From Eretmocerus hayati (lineage: Eukaryota > Arthropoda > Insecta > Hymenoptera > Aphelinidae), in the NCBI GenBank assembly GCA_029851415.1, contig CM056742.1:153145121-153209120 (forward strand): a stretch of 64,000 bases of DNA, in the 5' to 3' direction. The notes beneath the pieces were generated by a model. That model was not told the origin of the DNA, did no database searches, and saw nothing but the letters and a program-made list of their open reading frames with translations. Below are positions 1 to 14,686 of this stretch, one piece after another. The first letter of the stretch is position 1, and each line of letters begins with the position of its first letter. The translations under genes were made by a program, and so were the position numbers.

Positions 1-3000
1 ACGTAGAATACGGTCTTGTTCATTGATAAAACACACACGCATCGTCGTCTTATCTTGTCTTATTCATCAAGTTGGTTTGACGTAAAAGAAATACGTCATG
101 AATGGAAAAAAAAACTAGTTTCTTGTAAATTACTAAAACAACCAGTCTAAAACAATTGTTATCTTTAAAAGTCCATCTTCCATACGGTTTCTTTGAAGTT
201 CTATTTGCGCCAACTGGTTCTTAGACTGAAAAATTTCACCAAGACCATTCCTTCCACATTCTTTATATCTTATCAGAGTCATCATAAATATCTCTTGAAC
301 CTGCCAAATTTGCTCTTTCATCTATCAATTTTTGCTCAACTTGCCAAATTTGCTCTACTACCCATCAATTTTTCATCAAAGCGTCCTACAACCAAATTGA
401 TGTCCAAAAATGAAACTCCCAGCAGAACCAAGTTCATAAGATGACTGAGATTTTGGTCCCTCGTGGAAATTCCATCAGACACCCAGTCGAAATATCTTCT
501 CTGTTTGGAAAGTCTGGACACCAAAATTACAAATATCCATTTTGCACGATATTTTGATGAAATATAGGAATGTCAGTTACGTAAGATGCAGCAGCTGATG
601 TAAATACATACATACATACATACATACCAGAGCAAAACGAGTTGATGTTCGCGGTCAGGTTCAAGAGCATCGAAAACATTGAACTCCGTCGCGTCTTGTA
701 ATGTATCTTTGTGATGCTTGCTTCCGTCATACTAACTTAGTTATTACTACTACGATTCATTATGAGATACATTCATTATGCTCGAAATTATGTTTCTAAC
801 GAAAGTTCTGCGTCTCTTTGACGCATATAACTCTTTTTTTGACAAGAACATCCCTCCATCTTAACTGACACTTCCGCTAATGTGTTCTGACTAAATTTCA
901 TTAGAGCTAAAACGGCTTTGCGTATGAGAAATTCAAATCAAATTCCCTCTCTGACCTGTCATCAAATCTTGGAATCAAACTTTAAATTTTAAAATATTTC
1001 AGAAAGTAAGTAGTCGATATTCAAATTTGAATTAATAGAAGATAATATTCGAAATTGGCTAAAAGTTCGAAATAACATCGTTTTCCTGCGTTTTTTCTCA
1101 TGGAAGTTTGTTTCTTCACACTCTTTATTACTGATTCATCAAACAAATCCTTCATTCCTGTTTTTTTCCAACCCCTATCAATCGTAAAGTTTGCTTATTA
1201 TACAGAATCTTCCGTGCACGCGCATATCTTTAACTCTCTCGTGACTTTGTCCGATAATATTCACCCGATTCCTCATATTTCCTCCCGCGACTCTTATCGA
1301 TTTTGCGCACACATACGATTCCATCGATTCTTTAAATCCCTCCCTCCTTAAAAAAAAAAACAACAAAGTCTTAGCTTAAATAATCTTTCCAGTATTCGTA
1401 TTAACGGAATATCGTGTCTTCTGATATAATAAACAGATCTGGCTATACCAAATGAAACACAGACGAACAATTTTTTTTTTTTTTTTGGTTGGTATTAGTG
1501 ATTTTGTGTACATGTGAGAGCACGTGATACCGGTCGATGATCGGGCATGCATGAGTCTGCCTCGTGTCAAGAAAAAGTGAAGAGGACGTACAAATGCAGA
1601 ATCTGCATCAGAATCTTATATATTTATGCTGTTGAAATTAACATATTTTGACGCGACGACGATAACTTTCGTATCTTTTTGTCCAAAAGTGAACTTGCAT
1701 ATGTGTGTCTGACCTCTTGTACACTGTATACCAACTTATATTATTATATATTTGTTTTTTCATCTCACGTTTTGCAAAAACTTTGATGGTCACGATGATG
1801 TCCGTGGGGTTCGAGTTCAAGGCTATTAAAGCAACGACCTAGAACAAAATCTTGTCTGGTTCATCAAGAAGTCACTTGTGCTTTCGAATCTTTTTTTCAG
1901 GAAACGTGTATTTTCAAAACGTTTATTATGCTCTGGTTGAGATTCGTCTGATCTTGCGTAGATAAAAAAATTCGATGCACTTTGTCGACGACGCTTTTTT
2001 TCCAAATTTCTTGGCGTATTTTCTTTGTTACATTTTCTGCGTGAATTTTTTATTCTTTTTCTTTTTCATTTTTACAATTTGTGATGTACGATGTCTCGGA
2101 GAGATTTGAGACGAGGTAACGAACCGAATCGAGAAAAGTGTGTCTGATGCATATTTGTATTAGAAAGTTGGCAATAGTTGGAAATTCCCTGCGAGTGATT
2201 TGTATCTAATTCACATGTAAATAGATGGGATTGATGATTTCGTGGAATAGTCGAGGAAAAATTTATTGAACGATGAATTGATGGGGTTATAGTTTTTTTG
2301 ATTCGTTCGATTTGTATTTTAGTTTCTGGGAAATTCCGAAGTATCGTGTGATATTATGATCCCATACTTTTCCCATTTGAAAATTTTCAAATGAAATAAC
2401 CTCTTTAATTTTCATGAATTATCTTGAATTTATTCATTGAAATTCATCCGAGTTTCGATTTTGGATTTTTTGGGAATTTTAAATATTGAAAAAAGATTAT
2501 TCAGCTCAAATTTTGTGTTCGAATTTACTCTTTGTTTAACATCCGTTAACTCCGTTTTTTCTAACCAAAAAAGGCAACATAATCAATGCTTTCATTTGAT
2601 TATTGCATTTGGTCTCATTTTGCATGTAATCGAAGACATTGCAAACCATGTCACGCGAGCTTGGCGATTTCTAATAAAAGTTTTAAACTAAATTCGTGAC
2701 ACTGCGCTGAACACAGAGTTTCACTCACCAGCGGAGCGCATTATACTATTTGCGAGTCCATCAAGCCAGTAATTCAACGTCCAAATTTGGGTTCTTCCTG
2801 TGCATTATATTTTACACACACATGCAACTGAATTTAGTTGAATGAGATATATATTAATCCACGTCAAAATGACGAGAGCTTAGCGTGTTCTATGTGGGTA
2901 TCCCTTTTTTAGCCCGAAAATAGATTTTCAGCTTTGATTATCCAACCGTTATTATATATTTTCACGTTTCGTTAATTCACGCAACGCATTCGTTCTATCT

Positions 3001-4834
3001 CATGGCAAGTGCAGCTTGTCAGCAATTAATGTTGGTTTTGCTCAAATACGAGTATTTATATCTATTTTCGATGAACTTCAAAATAGATTTAATTTCAATC
3101 GAAAAAGCGTTCACTTAAAATATCACGTAAACTTTTCATTCACAAGTTTCTTTATACACAAATATCGGTTAAAAAGCTCGTCGGCGGATTTATCAAAGAA
3201 ATCGTCACTTGATCGACTATTCGTCATTTCAATCGACATACGATCTTTAAAACGTATACATTTTACTCTATTAAGATTTGACAGACACTTCTCAGGCTCT
3301 GCTGCGGCGTCATCACACAAAGATCGATTGAAGCTTTTCGCACGAATCGAGCTTCTCTCTAGTATTATAGAACTACATATATACGACTCTGAGAAAGAGT
3401 TTACGTAAGATGCCGGTCCCGATTTTTCTGTGAAAAAAAGAAAAAAAAATCCGTCTTGTCGACAATGAGGCGTGGGATTTATAAAGCTCGTCTTGCTTCA
3501 AGCCACGTGCGACTTTGTGTCAAATGGTATTGCACTCTATATGTATGTGTAGCAGGTTTTCTCAAAGCTCCCAACTGAGTTTTTTGCTCTTTTTTGTCAT
3601 TTTTTTTACTCGCTACAAGTATACGTTTGTGGAAATGATTTATGAAGTGTATTATAGATCACGTGCAATCGAGGTGTTGATCGAGTTGGCGTTGAAAAGA
3701 GTGAAAATGCGTTTTCGTGACAGTGACGATCGATGTAGAAAGCTTTAGTGGGCATGGTTCAGTATTTTGGAGTATATAGGCTTGTACTCGGGCTTGCAGC
3801 TATTAAAAGATGCGTTGAGGGAATTTTAATATTTATTTTTGATGGTTTAGCATTTGGGAAGATTCGCGAGTTTTCAAAAAATTGTGTAGACTTAGAGAAA
3901 ATCTTATAAAAAACGCTCAAAATTCATCCATTTTTATGTGTGAAAATCGCGTTTCCAGCAATAACCACTCCCCACGTTTTCTTGGTTCAATTATTAAAAT
4001 TTGTTTGTGAGTTGATAAATATTACTTTCGATATAACAGACATTGTTGAAAATACACTGTGTCGACAAAGTATTGAAAAATCATTGAAAATGGTTTTCAA
4101 ATTTTTATCAGCTTATGCCCGTTCAAATAAAAGCTCTGTTCTGTGGGGGTTGAAATAGTTACGTAACGGTGTAACATTAAAGGGCGAGCTTGCAACTGAT
4201 GGCATCAAGTGAGCGAACTCGTCATGTGATTCTTAATCGAGTATCGTGTTCTTGACGGTGGTTGGTGGTTTTCTTGGTTGTTATAATATTGCAGAAAGAG
4301 GTTTTGCGGAGGAGTTGATTGAGCTTTTATGCCCTTTTCGCATTTGTCCGATTGGATAACGCTGTCTTGTTGTTGGCGCACCGCAAGTTGGGAATCTCTG
4401 CGGGGGCAGTGGCAACAGCTCGTAATCTTTGATCGAAGCCATTGAATATATCTCTCTTTATAACCTTTTGACTTTCCAATTCCAAGATCGTAACGACCAT
4501 TTTAACTTCCAAACTGTTCCATTACCAAAAAAAAAAAAAAAAATTACTAGTAGAAACTTTGAAAAGAATCAGTCATAAAATGGTTAATTTTATTGGCATT
4601 CGGCTATTAAAAGTGCTGAAAATGTGAAGATTTTTGCACGATTCATGGCCTTGAGCTGATAATTATCATCAATTGTATGGCAAAAAATGAGAATTCCTAT
4701 TATAAAGAAGCTGAGAATGAATATATTTGAGCGGGAATCAAGTACTTATCTCGATAATAGATATTTTTCAAAATTGTAATAAATGAGCGTTAGCAACAAA
4801 AATTCTAATGAAAAATATTGATTTTAATTTTCAG
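1..4834. other. No gene recognised; probable upstream intron of the pinocchio gene
   Basis: I find no recognisable coding exon here. Open frames up to 130 codons (for example 3016-3408) have AT-driven composition and match nothing I know. Because the first visible pinocchio exon opens in mid-codon at 4835, at least one 5' exon must lie upstream, here or beyond the window edge; I could not pick it out. There is a CATA microsatellite at about 606-628 and several homopolymer runs. Confidence 0.4.
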
Positions 4835-7800
4835 GAGCAACGTATCGCTTTCGTGTCACAGTTTATGCAGTAGTATAGAGGAATCGTTAGGATCGCATCC
4901 TCAATATCAAGACACTATTCTAACGATTGAGGAATTGAGAGCTCAGCTCAACTCTTGCTTCACGTAAGTATAATATAGATCAATTTTATTTCCATCATTA
5001 TTATTAATACTATCTACCATTGCGTATCATTTCGTAGTACAAATACCTTCCCCCCAATTTTCATTAATACTTGTTTTTTTTTTTTTTCAACTAAATTCAT
5101 TGATACCAGCTTTTCATCCCGCGCGCGTGATATTTATCACAATCAGTAATATAGTTGAAAACGGGACAATATAACATCTAACGATTATTGTCGCATCATC
5201 ATCATCATCATGAGAGACACATATGTTGTTTACCGATTCCTCGTTTGTCAATTGGATTGCGCGCATTAGTAATTCATAGTCACAGTCAAAATGTATTAGG
5301 AATTTGTTAAAAAACGTCATACGATAAGGGTGCAATTAACGCGATCGGGTAAAAGTGCTTATACATATTGTTAGTGTCATGACATCTACAGTCGCGTATC
5401 CTTTTTTCTTCGTAGAATAAGAATTTTTGATTCCTACGCACTTGCAAATCGAATGAAATGAGATCAAACGACATTAATTTTTATGTTGATGAACATTTTC
5501 AAAATTCCACTCTACCATAATATATGATAATCTTCAAATTATATATTTCGTACCTAATAAAATTCAAAAATCCAGATTTTATATAAAGTTAATTAATCTC
5601 GCAAAATACAAATTCAAAGAAAAAACTGCATCACCATCGTTCAACTCAAAACAGATCTAACGCAGTCGCATCTGCACTACTTTCGATTGAATTACATTCA
5701 CTCTATTAAGAACGATCATGATTAGTAATAATTAATTTATGCAAGTCGTCGTCGTCGTCGTCGTCGTCGCGCCTCTTTTTATTCCTCAATCGAAAATTAA
5801 ACGAATCGGGGCGCCTCTATAATACTTATATCATAATCATACTCACTCTGTCTCGAGATCTTCATTTCAATAATCGAACCGGATCATTCCAATCCAAGCA
5901 CTCTACACACACACACACACATATACACACGTAAGTCGAATTGATGGCGCCAATAATTCTCAAGACTTTACACAAGTGTTTGCGTGTGTATTGAAGACTC
6001 GAAACACACAATTGCACAGTTAGACATCCGTGCCAATTATTATATATTGCGGGAACCGGCGCGAACCAGTGATATTCGGCGAGTTTTTGAACCTCCGCAA
6101 TTTTCTCTCCTATAAAATTGACTCACACAGACACGTACACATTATTAATGTATGAAAAGTACACATCTAGTACAGTTCAAGCAACGGAAGTCGTGATATC
6201 TAATAATTAAGCTTTGGAATGCGTTTGACGATTACCTAAAGTACTATTCTGCTCTAATTTAAAAAAAAAACACCATATAGAACATACGTGTAATTCCCCT
6301 TGAGACAAGGCTACTAATCGAATTTGCAAAACAGCCTATATCTATAGCGGGAAATAATTTACTTTTAAAGACATACAGCAGGTATAGTTCAATTTCCATA
6401 AAACGTTCTATTTTTAAAGTCGGAAAAATATTTGTGGTGTCGAAATTAATGAATTGGTATATTGCGCGTGTTGCGGGTATATCTATAAAAAGCTATAGGG
6501 AAAGTCTCGTCTCATATTTGAGCAAGTGTTGGCGCCTAAAAGAATATTCTGATCATTTTATATTAAGCATCTTGCGTCTTATGGGCTCAGTGACCTTGTC
6601 AAGTTGTACAAATGTTTATCGTGGCTAATTAGACTTCTTTGACAGTTGTATAGGTATATACTTACATCTTGATATGAGACGTAGATCCATGTTATTATTG
6701 TATGTATATAATCTGGAAAAGCTCAATCCTTGTCTAAATTTACGTTGATTTTGAGCACATGTTGCATCAAAATAGATTTGAAATCTTGTTATGAATTTGT
6801 TCTACGGCGCACGTGGGCTGCCTATACCTTTTTTCAACATAAGTATTATCATTAACTCGGCTTGTTTTCGGATTTTTTGATATTCGAATTCTTCAAGGCC
6901 GCTTACGTGAATTTGGTATATACCTTATATTCTTCATCGTTCGAATAACGAGCTGCACGTTGCCGCAAAATATATTTATATCCTGAACATACTCTGCACG
7001 CGATTATGACGAATCAAATCCACTCCCACGAAATTTCATCGATCCGTCAGAATTTCTCTTATGAATGACTTTTTTCTGCGTCTTATTTTGCGTATATAAT
7101 TGAACTGAAGGCTCAAACATTTTTTCGAAATTGATACCAATCTATATGAAAATGTAGCAGTATCTTACATTTTTAGAGATAGATATAAGTGTGCAATCAG
7201 TATAGCAAGTGACGAGTAGATTCCGTGTCATCGCGATCGCAGAGTCTCGCCGTCTGTACGGCTCATGAATTTCAAAATTCTTTCGAACACGTTTGTCGTG
7301 TGAGTCAGGATGCATTTTGGTTGTGTAACCACTATATGTACTCCTCTTCTTGAATAGTATATACGCATACTCATACTTTTGGCGTGTCAATGATTTTTCC
7401 GTTTTGAGAAATGAAAACTGAAACGCGTAGGCGCCAACGTGATTCACTACACACGTGACTCTTCAAATCACCTAATTGTAGGTCGTCATCGTTTAATAGT
7501 TTTTCGGAATATTAAATTAATTATGGTGAAAGTTTAAGTCGTGTAGCCGAAATGAGTTTACTAACTTCATATTCTGTACACAATCGAATTTTGGGGTTTT
7601 CTGGGAAATTTTCTTGATATTTTTTCAAGTTTCCTCGTGAAGCGGGCACGGACTTTCTCAATTTCGAAAAAAATCCCAATACCATTGAAAATCATCGTCA
7701 AACTTTTAGTCATTTTTTTTCGGACTCGAGGAAATTTTTCCAGGTATTTAAAATGTTTTTACCACATTGTCCAATAGTTATTTGAGATTCAAAAGTATTT

Positions 7801-10362
7801 GCCCACATCACCATATCTTATATAATTTTTTTGGGAATATCAATTATTTTCATCCTAACTATACTGTCGAATCTGAAAAATTAATTTTCCATCCACACTT
7901 GATCACTCCACTCCCTTAAAATTCAAAAGTGAATGAAATATTTTCCAAAGTATTGAAAGTGTTTACTTTAGATGAAAAATATGTAAGAATTCACCTCGCT
8001 TTTCTTTTTCGCAGATCAAGCAACATTCCTTTGATTTTTCGCCCAAAATTTTATCTGGATTCGAAAAGAAACTCAATTTTACGATCTTGCATTATAAATC
8101 GCGAACTCTTCATGACTACCTTTGCGTAAAAGTGACAAATAATAATTTCTCATTAATGTCAATGTCACACATCATGATTACATTAAAACTCTTATCAAGC
8201 ATGAAAAAAAATAATGAAAAAATGAGAAATAATGTGATATATTTTGTATTATTATAGATGCGGTGTTTCATGGAGCGAAGAGCACGTCTCGCTAGACTGC
8301 AGCGAATGCGGGGGTTACAGCTTGCAACGGCCGTGTCCGTTATGCGATGGACGATGTCACGCCGTATGGAAACGTGACCTCACAACGGTAAGTGCGCACT
8401 CAGTGCACAACTGATCTACGAACAAATACTGCACATAGAAAACTTGCCCTTTATACTATACATCCAACCCTCCTCCCTCCCGATTACCTACTGCATACCT
8501 CTCCTGTATAAACTCCAACTTCAACCCTCTCCCCTATAACCACCCACAAACTCACCCGTCGACCTCATTTTACTCACCGGGTCACAAGGTTGTGCCCGTC
8601 CATTCCTCTTCCACCTGACCTATTCATATATATATACACATATACACACACTCAGTCAGGCAATAATCGACCATGATGATGACCCTTTGCCATTTTCCAA
8701 TACACCGACCTAGGATAATGTGATATATATAAGTACTGTTTGTGACCGGGTCATGCACCGACGCCTCGACCGACGCGCTTTTGTAGCCCTTTCGGTTTTC
8801 TTTATTGATGTAGGCCCGTACAAAGTGGGTCGACCGAAATTGGGTAAGCATAGAATTTTCAAGGTGTCGGTCAAATCTTTATAGTATACCGGCAGGCCCT
8901 ACTACTTCAATAGTTTTTGATTTTGAATAAAGGATAACGGAAGATTGAATTATTTATCAACTGCGTGACTTTTTCCTTATCTTATGTTTCCTTGACTATT
9001 AGGGACGATGCATGATGTGGATTGATAAAATTAGACTTACACACCAAGATTGATAATTATTAACAATTATAATTGTTGCTTCGCCTCAAACTAATGAGTT
9101 TGCAATTGAAATCTTTTCCTTGACCATATTTCTAAATATACGGATTATTATTATAAGAAAACTCCGAGAGAATAGACGTCCTCAAAAATTAATTATTCGC
9201 TATCTTATCTCACCCGTGGAGACTCAATACATTAACGTTACTCTTGTCGCATATTTCAAGTGACAATCATCTTTTTAATTCTTTCCTCGAAATCTCTCTC
9301 TCTCATTTCAAGATAATTGCTCGATGAGATGCCCGATTCTATAATTGCAATCATATCTGATTATGCCAATGATGATATAGTTCTTGAACGGATGACCTTG
9401 AATTTTTACGAATTTTCAAGCTTATTTCAAGACATTTATGCCCTCTTTGGGAAGATGACTTTCCTCAATCACAACTTATCCTCATAATCTGGCTAGCTAC
9501 TTTTTACTCTAGATTTCAATATCTCAATTTTTTCGGACAATCGCTTGCTATTTTAGGGTGTAAAACTTCCAATTTCTTCGAAATCTTTTTTAATTTGTCT
9601 AAAATGTAAGAAATCCTAAGTCTGTAGATTCTACAGGTACAAAATTAATCTGAGATTTTTCACTCTGATATTGATCACTTGATGAATGATTGAAAAACTA
9701 GCATGCACGGATGAAAATTTCTTCGTTTTCTATCGCTGTAGACTTTCTTGTGCCTCAAAATTTCTCAAATTTCTTGCACTTGAATCAGATTTTTGTGATT
9801 TATCGATAATCAAATTGAGTCACTTTTATCAGAATCAAGAACAATATATAAGATTCTACAGCGAATTGGAGATAACATTACTCACTCCTCGACGAATTGT
9901 AATCTCAAAATCACTGAGCCATCCAAATTCTCAAATTCTCAAACATTCGCACGTTACCTGGGTATCAGTAAAGATTACGTATCAAATCAATAATATAATC
10001 GGCACTCGCGTACGTGCAGATTCTCATTGATTAAAATCAGATCAATTTTGCGATAACAAGTATCGCTTTGATTCAATCTATTTTTACGAAAAAATGAGAC
10101 ATCACCCCTGAAGATGCAAAATTACTCTTGGCGCGAAAAGCTCAAAATTCAAATATAATGGATATAGATCCAAGACCACCAAAACATCCATACAAATCTA
10201 CATGAAAAAATAATAATAAAATACAATCGAAATTTTTTTCTTTTACAGTCGCATACGAGTGGCAAAGCAAAATGGATAGGCGAATGCGGAATTGGCTGCG
10301 CTCCACGAACGCTGGACGAATCTCTAATTCCAGCTCTTGAAAAGCTCCGTGCGACATCGTGA
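4835..10362 (+). CDS. pino: Pinocchio-like protein, C-terminal three exons (5' end not found)
   Basis: Three exons join in frame: 4835-4963, 8258-8387 and 10249-10362 (TGA at 10360). Each is bounded by AG and GT, and the phases agree (the codon split as AC|A across intron 1 gives Thr in CFTCGVSW). The product carries a Cys-rich core: [28 protein letters not shown], then [19 protein letters not shown] and a short helix ending RATS. Paired CxxC motifs suggest zinc binding. I recognise this from memory as the conserved C-terminal region of Drosophila pinocchio (smi21F), a gene linked to olfactory behaviour whose biochemical role is not settled. The preceding segment ([15 protein letters not shown]) also fits. 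The protein begins mid-codon at 4835, so the N-terminal exon or exons are missing from this call. A polyadenylation signal AATAAA near 11008 would give a 3' UTR of about 650 nt. Family assignment is fairly confident; gene extent is partial. Confidence 0.8.
5743..5770. repeat. CGT/GTC trinucleotide microsatellite
   Basis: About eight tandem GTC units lie in the pinocchio intron. A CA-rich dinucleotide tract follows at about 5906-5930. Confidence 0.8.
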
Positions 10363-13300
10363 GCTCAGTCCAGCGGCTGCTGCAGCAGTAGTAGTAATAC
10401 TATTGCATCATCATCATCAGACAACGATGGCATTTTATTATCATCGGCCACAAAATCAAGCACCATCATTAAAAAATCGACCAGTTCCAGTAATATTAAA
10501 AATTCGGAGCGGCCCTCATCGTAGCCTCTGGCCATGCCAATCGTTATTCGCAAGCTCTACTGTGTTAAAACTCGTCGTCGATATCGATGATTGGTGCAAT
10601 AAGTCGCCAAATATAATATATGAAAGAGTTTGAAAAAAAAAATAACTCAAAATAATAAGTACATGACGAAGCGCGACATTGCGAAAATCATCGACTCGTG
10701 CCACCGTCAAATTTCTGTATCATTCTCGTTTTCATCAATTCTAATACTCTTAAAGAGAGACTGTTGATAACGAGGATTGAATTGGATCTTTGAAAGTATT
10801 TAGAAAATTGAAGTTTAGACTGGAAGGCATACGAGAATACGAGTATACTATATAGGGAGACTAGCGTACACGCCGTCATTATCGTCTTCATACTCGCAGC
10901 AGCTGTATATGTAAATTGTAATTAAAGTAGATTTATATATATTATTATAAGTCGCGCATCTCGTCGTTATCATTATATGAATATTTCGCTAATCCCGTGT
11001 ATGATTATAATAAAACTTGCTCGCGCTACTTTGTATTGCTCGTAGCGTATAAAAAGTATGATCGGGCTTCGCGCGGCAGTTCATGAAATAATAGTTAATT
11101 TATGTAGTGAAAGTCGAGAGAGTTTTGGGTCGAATATGACTTGTCATACGTTCTAAATGAGATACGATCTAAAGAAATATTTCGTGCATTTGGTGTACGC
11201 CCTTGGAAGGTATACAATATATAATATCGACTATAGAAAATGAAGAATCAGGATTTCATCAGAACATGACTGCTCTAGATTCGCACCTTCGAATGAAAGC
11301 TCAAGTAGTCTGGGGACGGTAACTGAAAGATTCAAAACAGAAGGTTCGACATTCGTTCGTTTTGATCATGATTTGATCTATAAAAAGTAAGCACCATATG
11401 AGATTCGTGAACCACCCGGCTCGAGAAATCTTTGATTCGACTATATTCGGCCTTAACTCTCTTTTGTAGAACTTGACCGAGAACGCGCATTGCAATTTAC
11501 CATTATACTTAATTGTTTCCTCATCTACGACTGTTGAAAAGGGCAATTATCGTGTTTGCCTTCGTCTCCGTCATGCAGATGCAAGGAAATTCCGAGAGAC
11601 TGTCTGCCCGTCGTGGTTGTGAACCAACTGATGTAGTAGCATTACATTTGGCCCATGGATTCTCTTTGTTACCTTTGTAGCCCTAATAATGTATAATACT
11701 GAGCGAGATGCCAAGGAATAATACTGCAATGCTAAGTCTTCATCCTAACGAAGAAATATGTCTATTTCGTCGACCCGAACTGTCGGGTGATAATCGTTTG
11801 TATGTTTTGTGAATATTAGGATAATTGAAACCGATAAGACTAAGTGCAAGGTCCGACAGAGGTCTTATTTTCGCGAAGACAGAATGCCATTTGTAATATT
11901 TCACTATAGTTCACTCGTGCAAAGAATTTTAGTTCATGCCCATATCATCTCAAACATGAATTTAGAAAATCCTTTTAAAACTTCTTTCTTTGCGTCAAAA
12001 AATACTCGAGTGGAATAAATATTTCATGTTCATTCTGAAAAATTAGTTATCTCCAATCGGTTCATTTGCTTAGTAAGATACCGAATGAGTACCCGAGAGT
12101 ACGTGAAGTTCTTAATATTGAACAGATTTTGGCTTCAATAATCATCTTCAACTAGTTGCAACATAGCACTCGAGTGAAAAGCATTTATGTCATTGCGTAT
12201 CAAACGTTTGACTCCTCTGTGCACAATCTTCAGATCCATCAGTAACTTTTCTCCGTATCCATCATTTTTTCCAGATGCCTCGATGCAAAACATGTTCCAT
12301 CACAAAATTTTGAATATTTTGTGATTTATCATCTCTAGTTTTAATAGAAATATTTGTGAAGCTTTCTGAAGTATTTGTTCGGAGAATTGATTCTAATCCA
12401 ATGCTTTAGAAATCTCTACAATTGTAATTTTTACCCGATATTGTGAAATTTTTATTTACAGCCATAATGAACTGGGCTTAATAAACAATGATTGTCTATG
12501 ATTACATTATTTTCTATGATTTCACTTATCTTTTCCAACTCCTGATTTTATGGGACATTACTTTAGCCTTGTGAAGTTTTATCTACGAAAGTGGAATTTC
12601 ATGAAGAAATATTGTACCAAGATCCACGAACAAAACCCGCAAGGAATACGACGATGAATCATGAAAAGAATCATGAGTTCATATTCATTTGACTCGAATA
12701 GGATGCATGGATATCGATGTTTCTTGCATTTATCAGGTGCTGTTATGTGTGTAGTCGTTTACCTAATTAGGCAATTCCTTCCATCGTAGTGAATTCTCGT
12801 ATCGATGCCGCGTGTCTTGGCAAGTAACTCCTTCACTGTTCTTTTATGCAATGCAAAGAGCTAATACGCCAATGATACCATTTTGCACAACAGCGCCCGA
12901 CGAGATAATTTTATAGTTGTTTGACGATTTCGTATTTGATATATATGAAACATATGATGCTTGGCTGTGGTATTGCTAAGAATAGTAATCCATGTAAGGC
13001 CTACTCGTCAAAGTTACTTGAGAATTCATTTCGTAAAATCGGTGAAAAATGAATCAGTTGATCAAAAATCTTATCACCCCAGTTAAATTGCTCTGGAAGA
13101 GCTGGGGAGTGATTCATTGGGGCGACGTCTGACGAGCTACTTTAAGTAACCCACCAAAATTCTGCTACTGTCAAAAACCTCAAGTATTTGTCCCGTCGAA
13201 AGTTATTCCCTATGAGCTAGCCAACTATTCTCATTTCCAAATTGACTCATCATTAATTTCAAGATCAACGAGTAACCACGAGTCAATTCCAGATCCGGTG

Positions 13301-14686
13301 TTGTAACACGACCGCTGTTGTAACTCATACATCGTATACGTATGAGTGAGTTCATACTTGTAATTTGTAAAATGGTTTGCAGAGGCGAATCACCAATTTA
13401 GGTTTTGTGTCACTCAAATATGTTGAATAAATCGGTAAAAAGGTGAAAAGAGTGGCTGAACAATGATTCACGTAAACTGCATCACCTAAGCATTCCTGAA
13501 TGTTGTAAGACAGAAGGAGTACAATGATGAAAGAACGCAAAAGTATTATTTGATTAGAGAAATTGAAACTAACATTTTATTCTTCTCAGTCATTTCAACA
13601 CATTCTAAGAAAATTGTACAATTTTTGCAAACTTCATAAATTTCCCTGCCCATAATGGTGATTAAACAATAAGTTCATGCTTGTGCCGCAGAGTAATTAA
13701 CTTTGTGAAAATGAAGAATCATTTTTGAGATTCTCTTTTTCAAACAGTAGTACAGTCTACACAAAAATCCTAAAATCGTGGAGCAAATATTTAGGACAAT
13801 GGGTGGAGCGGTGGGAGTTACATACTCCATATTCCCGACATTCGACTCTATGAAATTAAATGACGAAGAAAAAACTTAAAATACTGTTCCATTTCTACTT
13901 GATTGCTCTCTTCATAATACTTTTTTACAATGATCTTGTTGATTGTTTCAACTTAGCTCAGTTCTGCATCACTATCACATCGTTACCAACTTCTATATCT
14001 ATCCTGATCGCACGTGAAGTCATCGATTCTACAATTGCTTCAACATTTACAACAATCACTCACGCTCGGGAAAAAAATTTTCTACTGTCGAGGGAGAATT
14101 TAAATGGATCACTAATTAAGAAGCATCAGTTCAAACTAGTTCTTCAGAACGATGAAAGCGACCGATTGGAGAATTTCAATTTATAGAAGTAAATTGTGCT
14201 TGTTCATTTATCAATAAGCAATGCATTCTCAATCATATTGTGATTCAAAGCAACTCAATGCAGATAGATGGATCAACAACATATTTTTTTGCTCTAAAAC
14301 ATAACTGAATAGAAGTGAGAAGCTTGATAAGAACCAATCCCTAACATCTTAATCAAAATTAGAAAATTAGGACTATTTTTAATCAAAATCGCTCGTGCTC
14401 AGCTTCTACAAAATTATTTTGTCTGCATACTCGATTTTGTAATCAATATCTCGAATGAATAGAATGTGATCTTGTCAATTAGACAAGATTATTGCCAAAT
14501 AAATTGAAGAAATTTTGATTCTTTTCGAAGGTTTCGATCGTCAAGGAGTAGATTTTATCTACACTCTACCATTGAGAATATTCCAATCTTATCCTCACGA
14601 AGATACAAAATCCACTGGCTCACTGCTTCAATTTCTTGATAGTCATTAATTAAGAGGGATCACTACAAGATTATTGAATTAGGGCT
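10363..14686. other. Pinocchio 3' UTR followed by intergenic DNA
   Basis: The first ~650 nt are the probable pinocchio 3' UTR, with AATAAA near 11008. From there to the SdhA stop codon at 14687 I see no coding exon. A 108-codon frame at 13860-14186 starts with a hydrophobic stretch but has no recognisable homologue and is as AT-rich as its surroundings. Confidence 0.45.

Noticed and set aside
3016..3408. 130-codon plus-strand frame followed by a donor-like TTTACGTAAGA
   Set aside because: Composition is that of non-coding AT-rich DNA, no domain is visible, and it does not connect convincingly in phase to the pinocchio exon at 4835. A non-coding 5' exon cannot be excluded.
7142..7447. 101-codon minus-strand frame in a pinocchio intron
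   Set aside because: No domain, no splice or promoter context; the length is within chance for this much sequence.
13860..14186. 108-codon plus-strand frame with hydrophobic N-terminus
   Set aside because: As AT-rich as its flanks and with no recognised homologue, splice context or promoter; it is as likely a chance frame as a secreted peptide.
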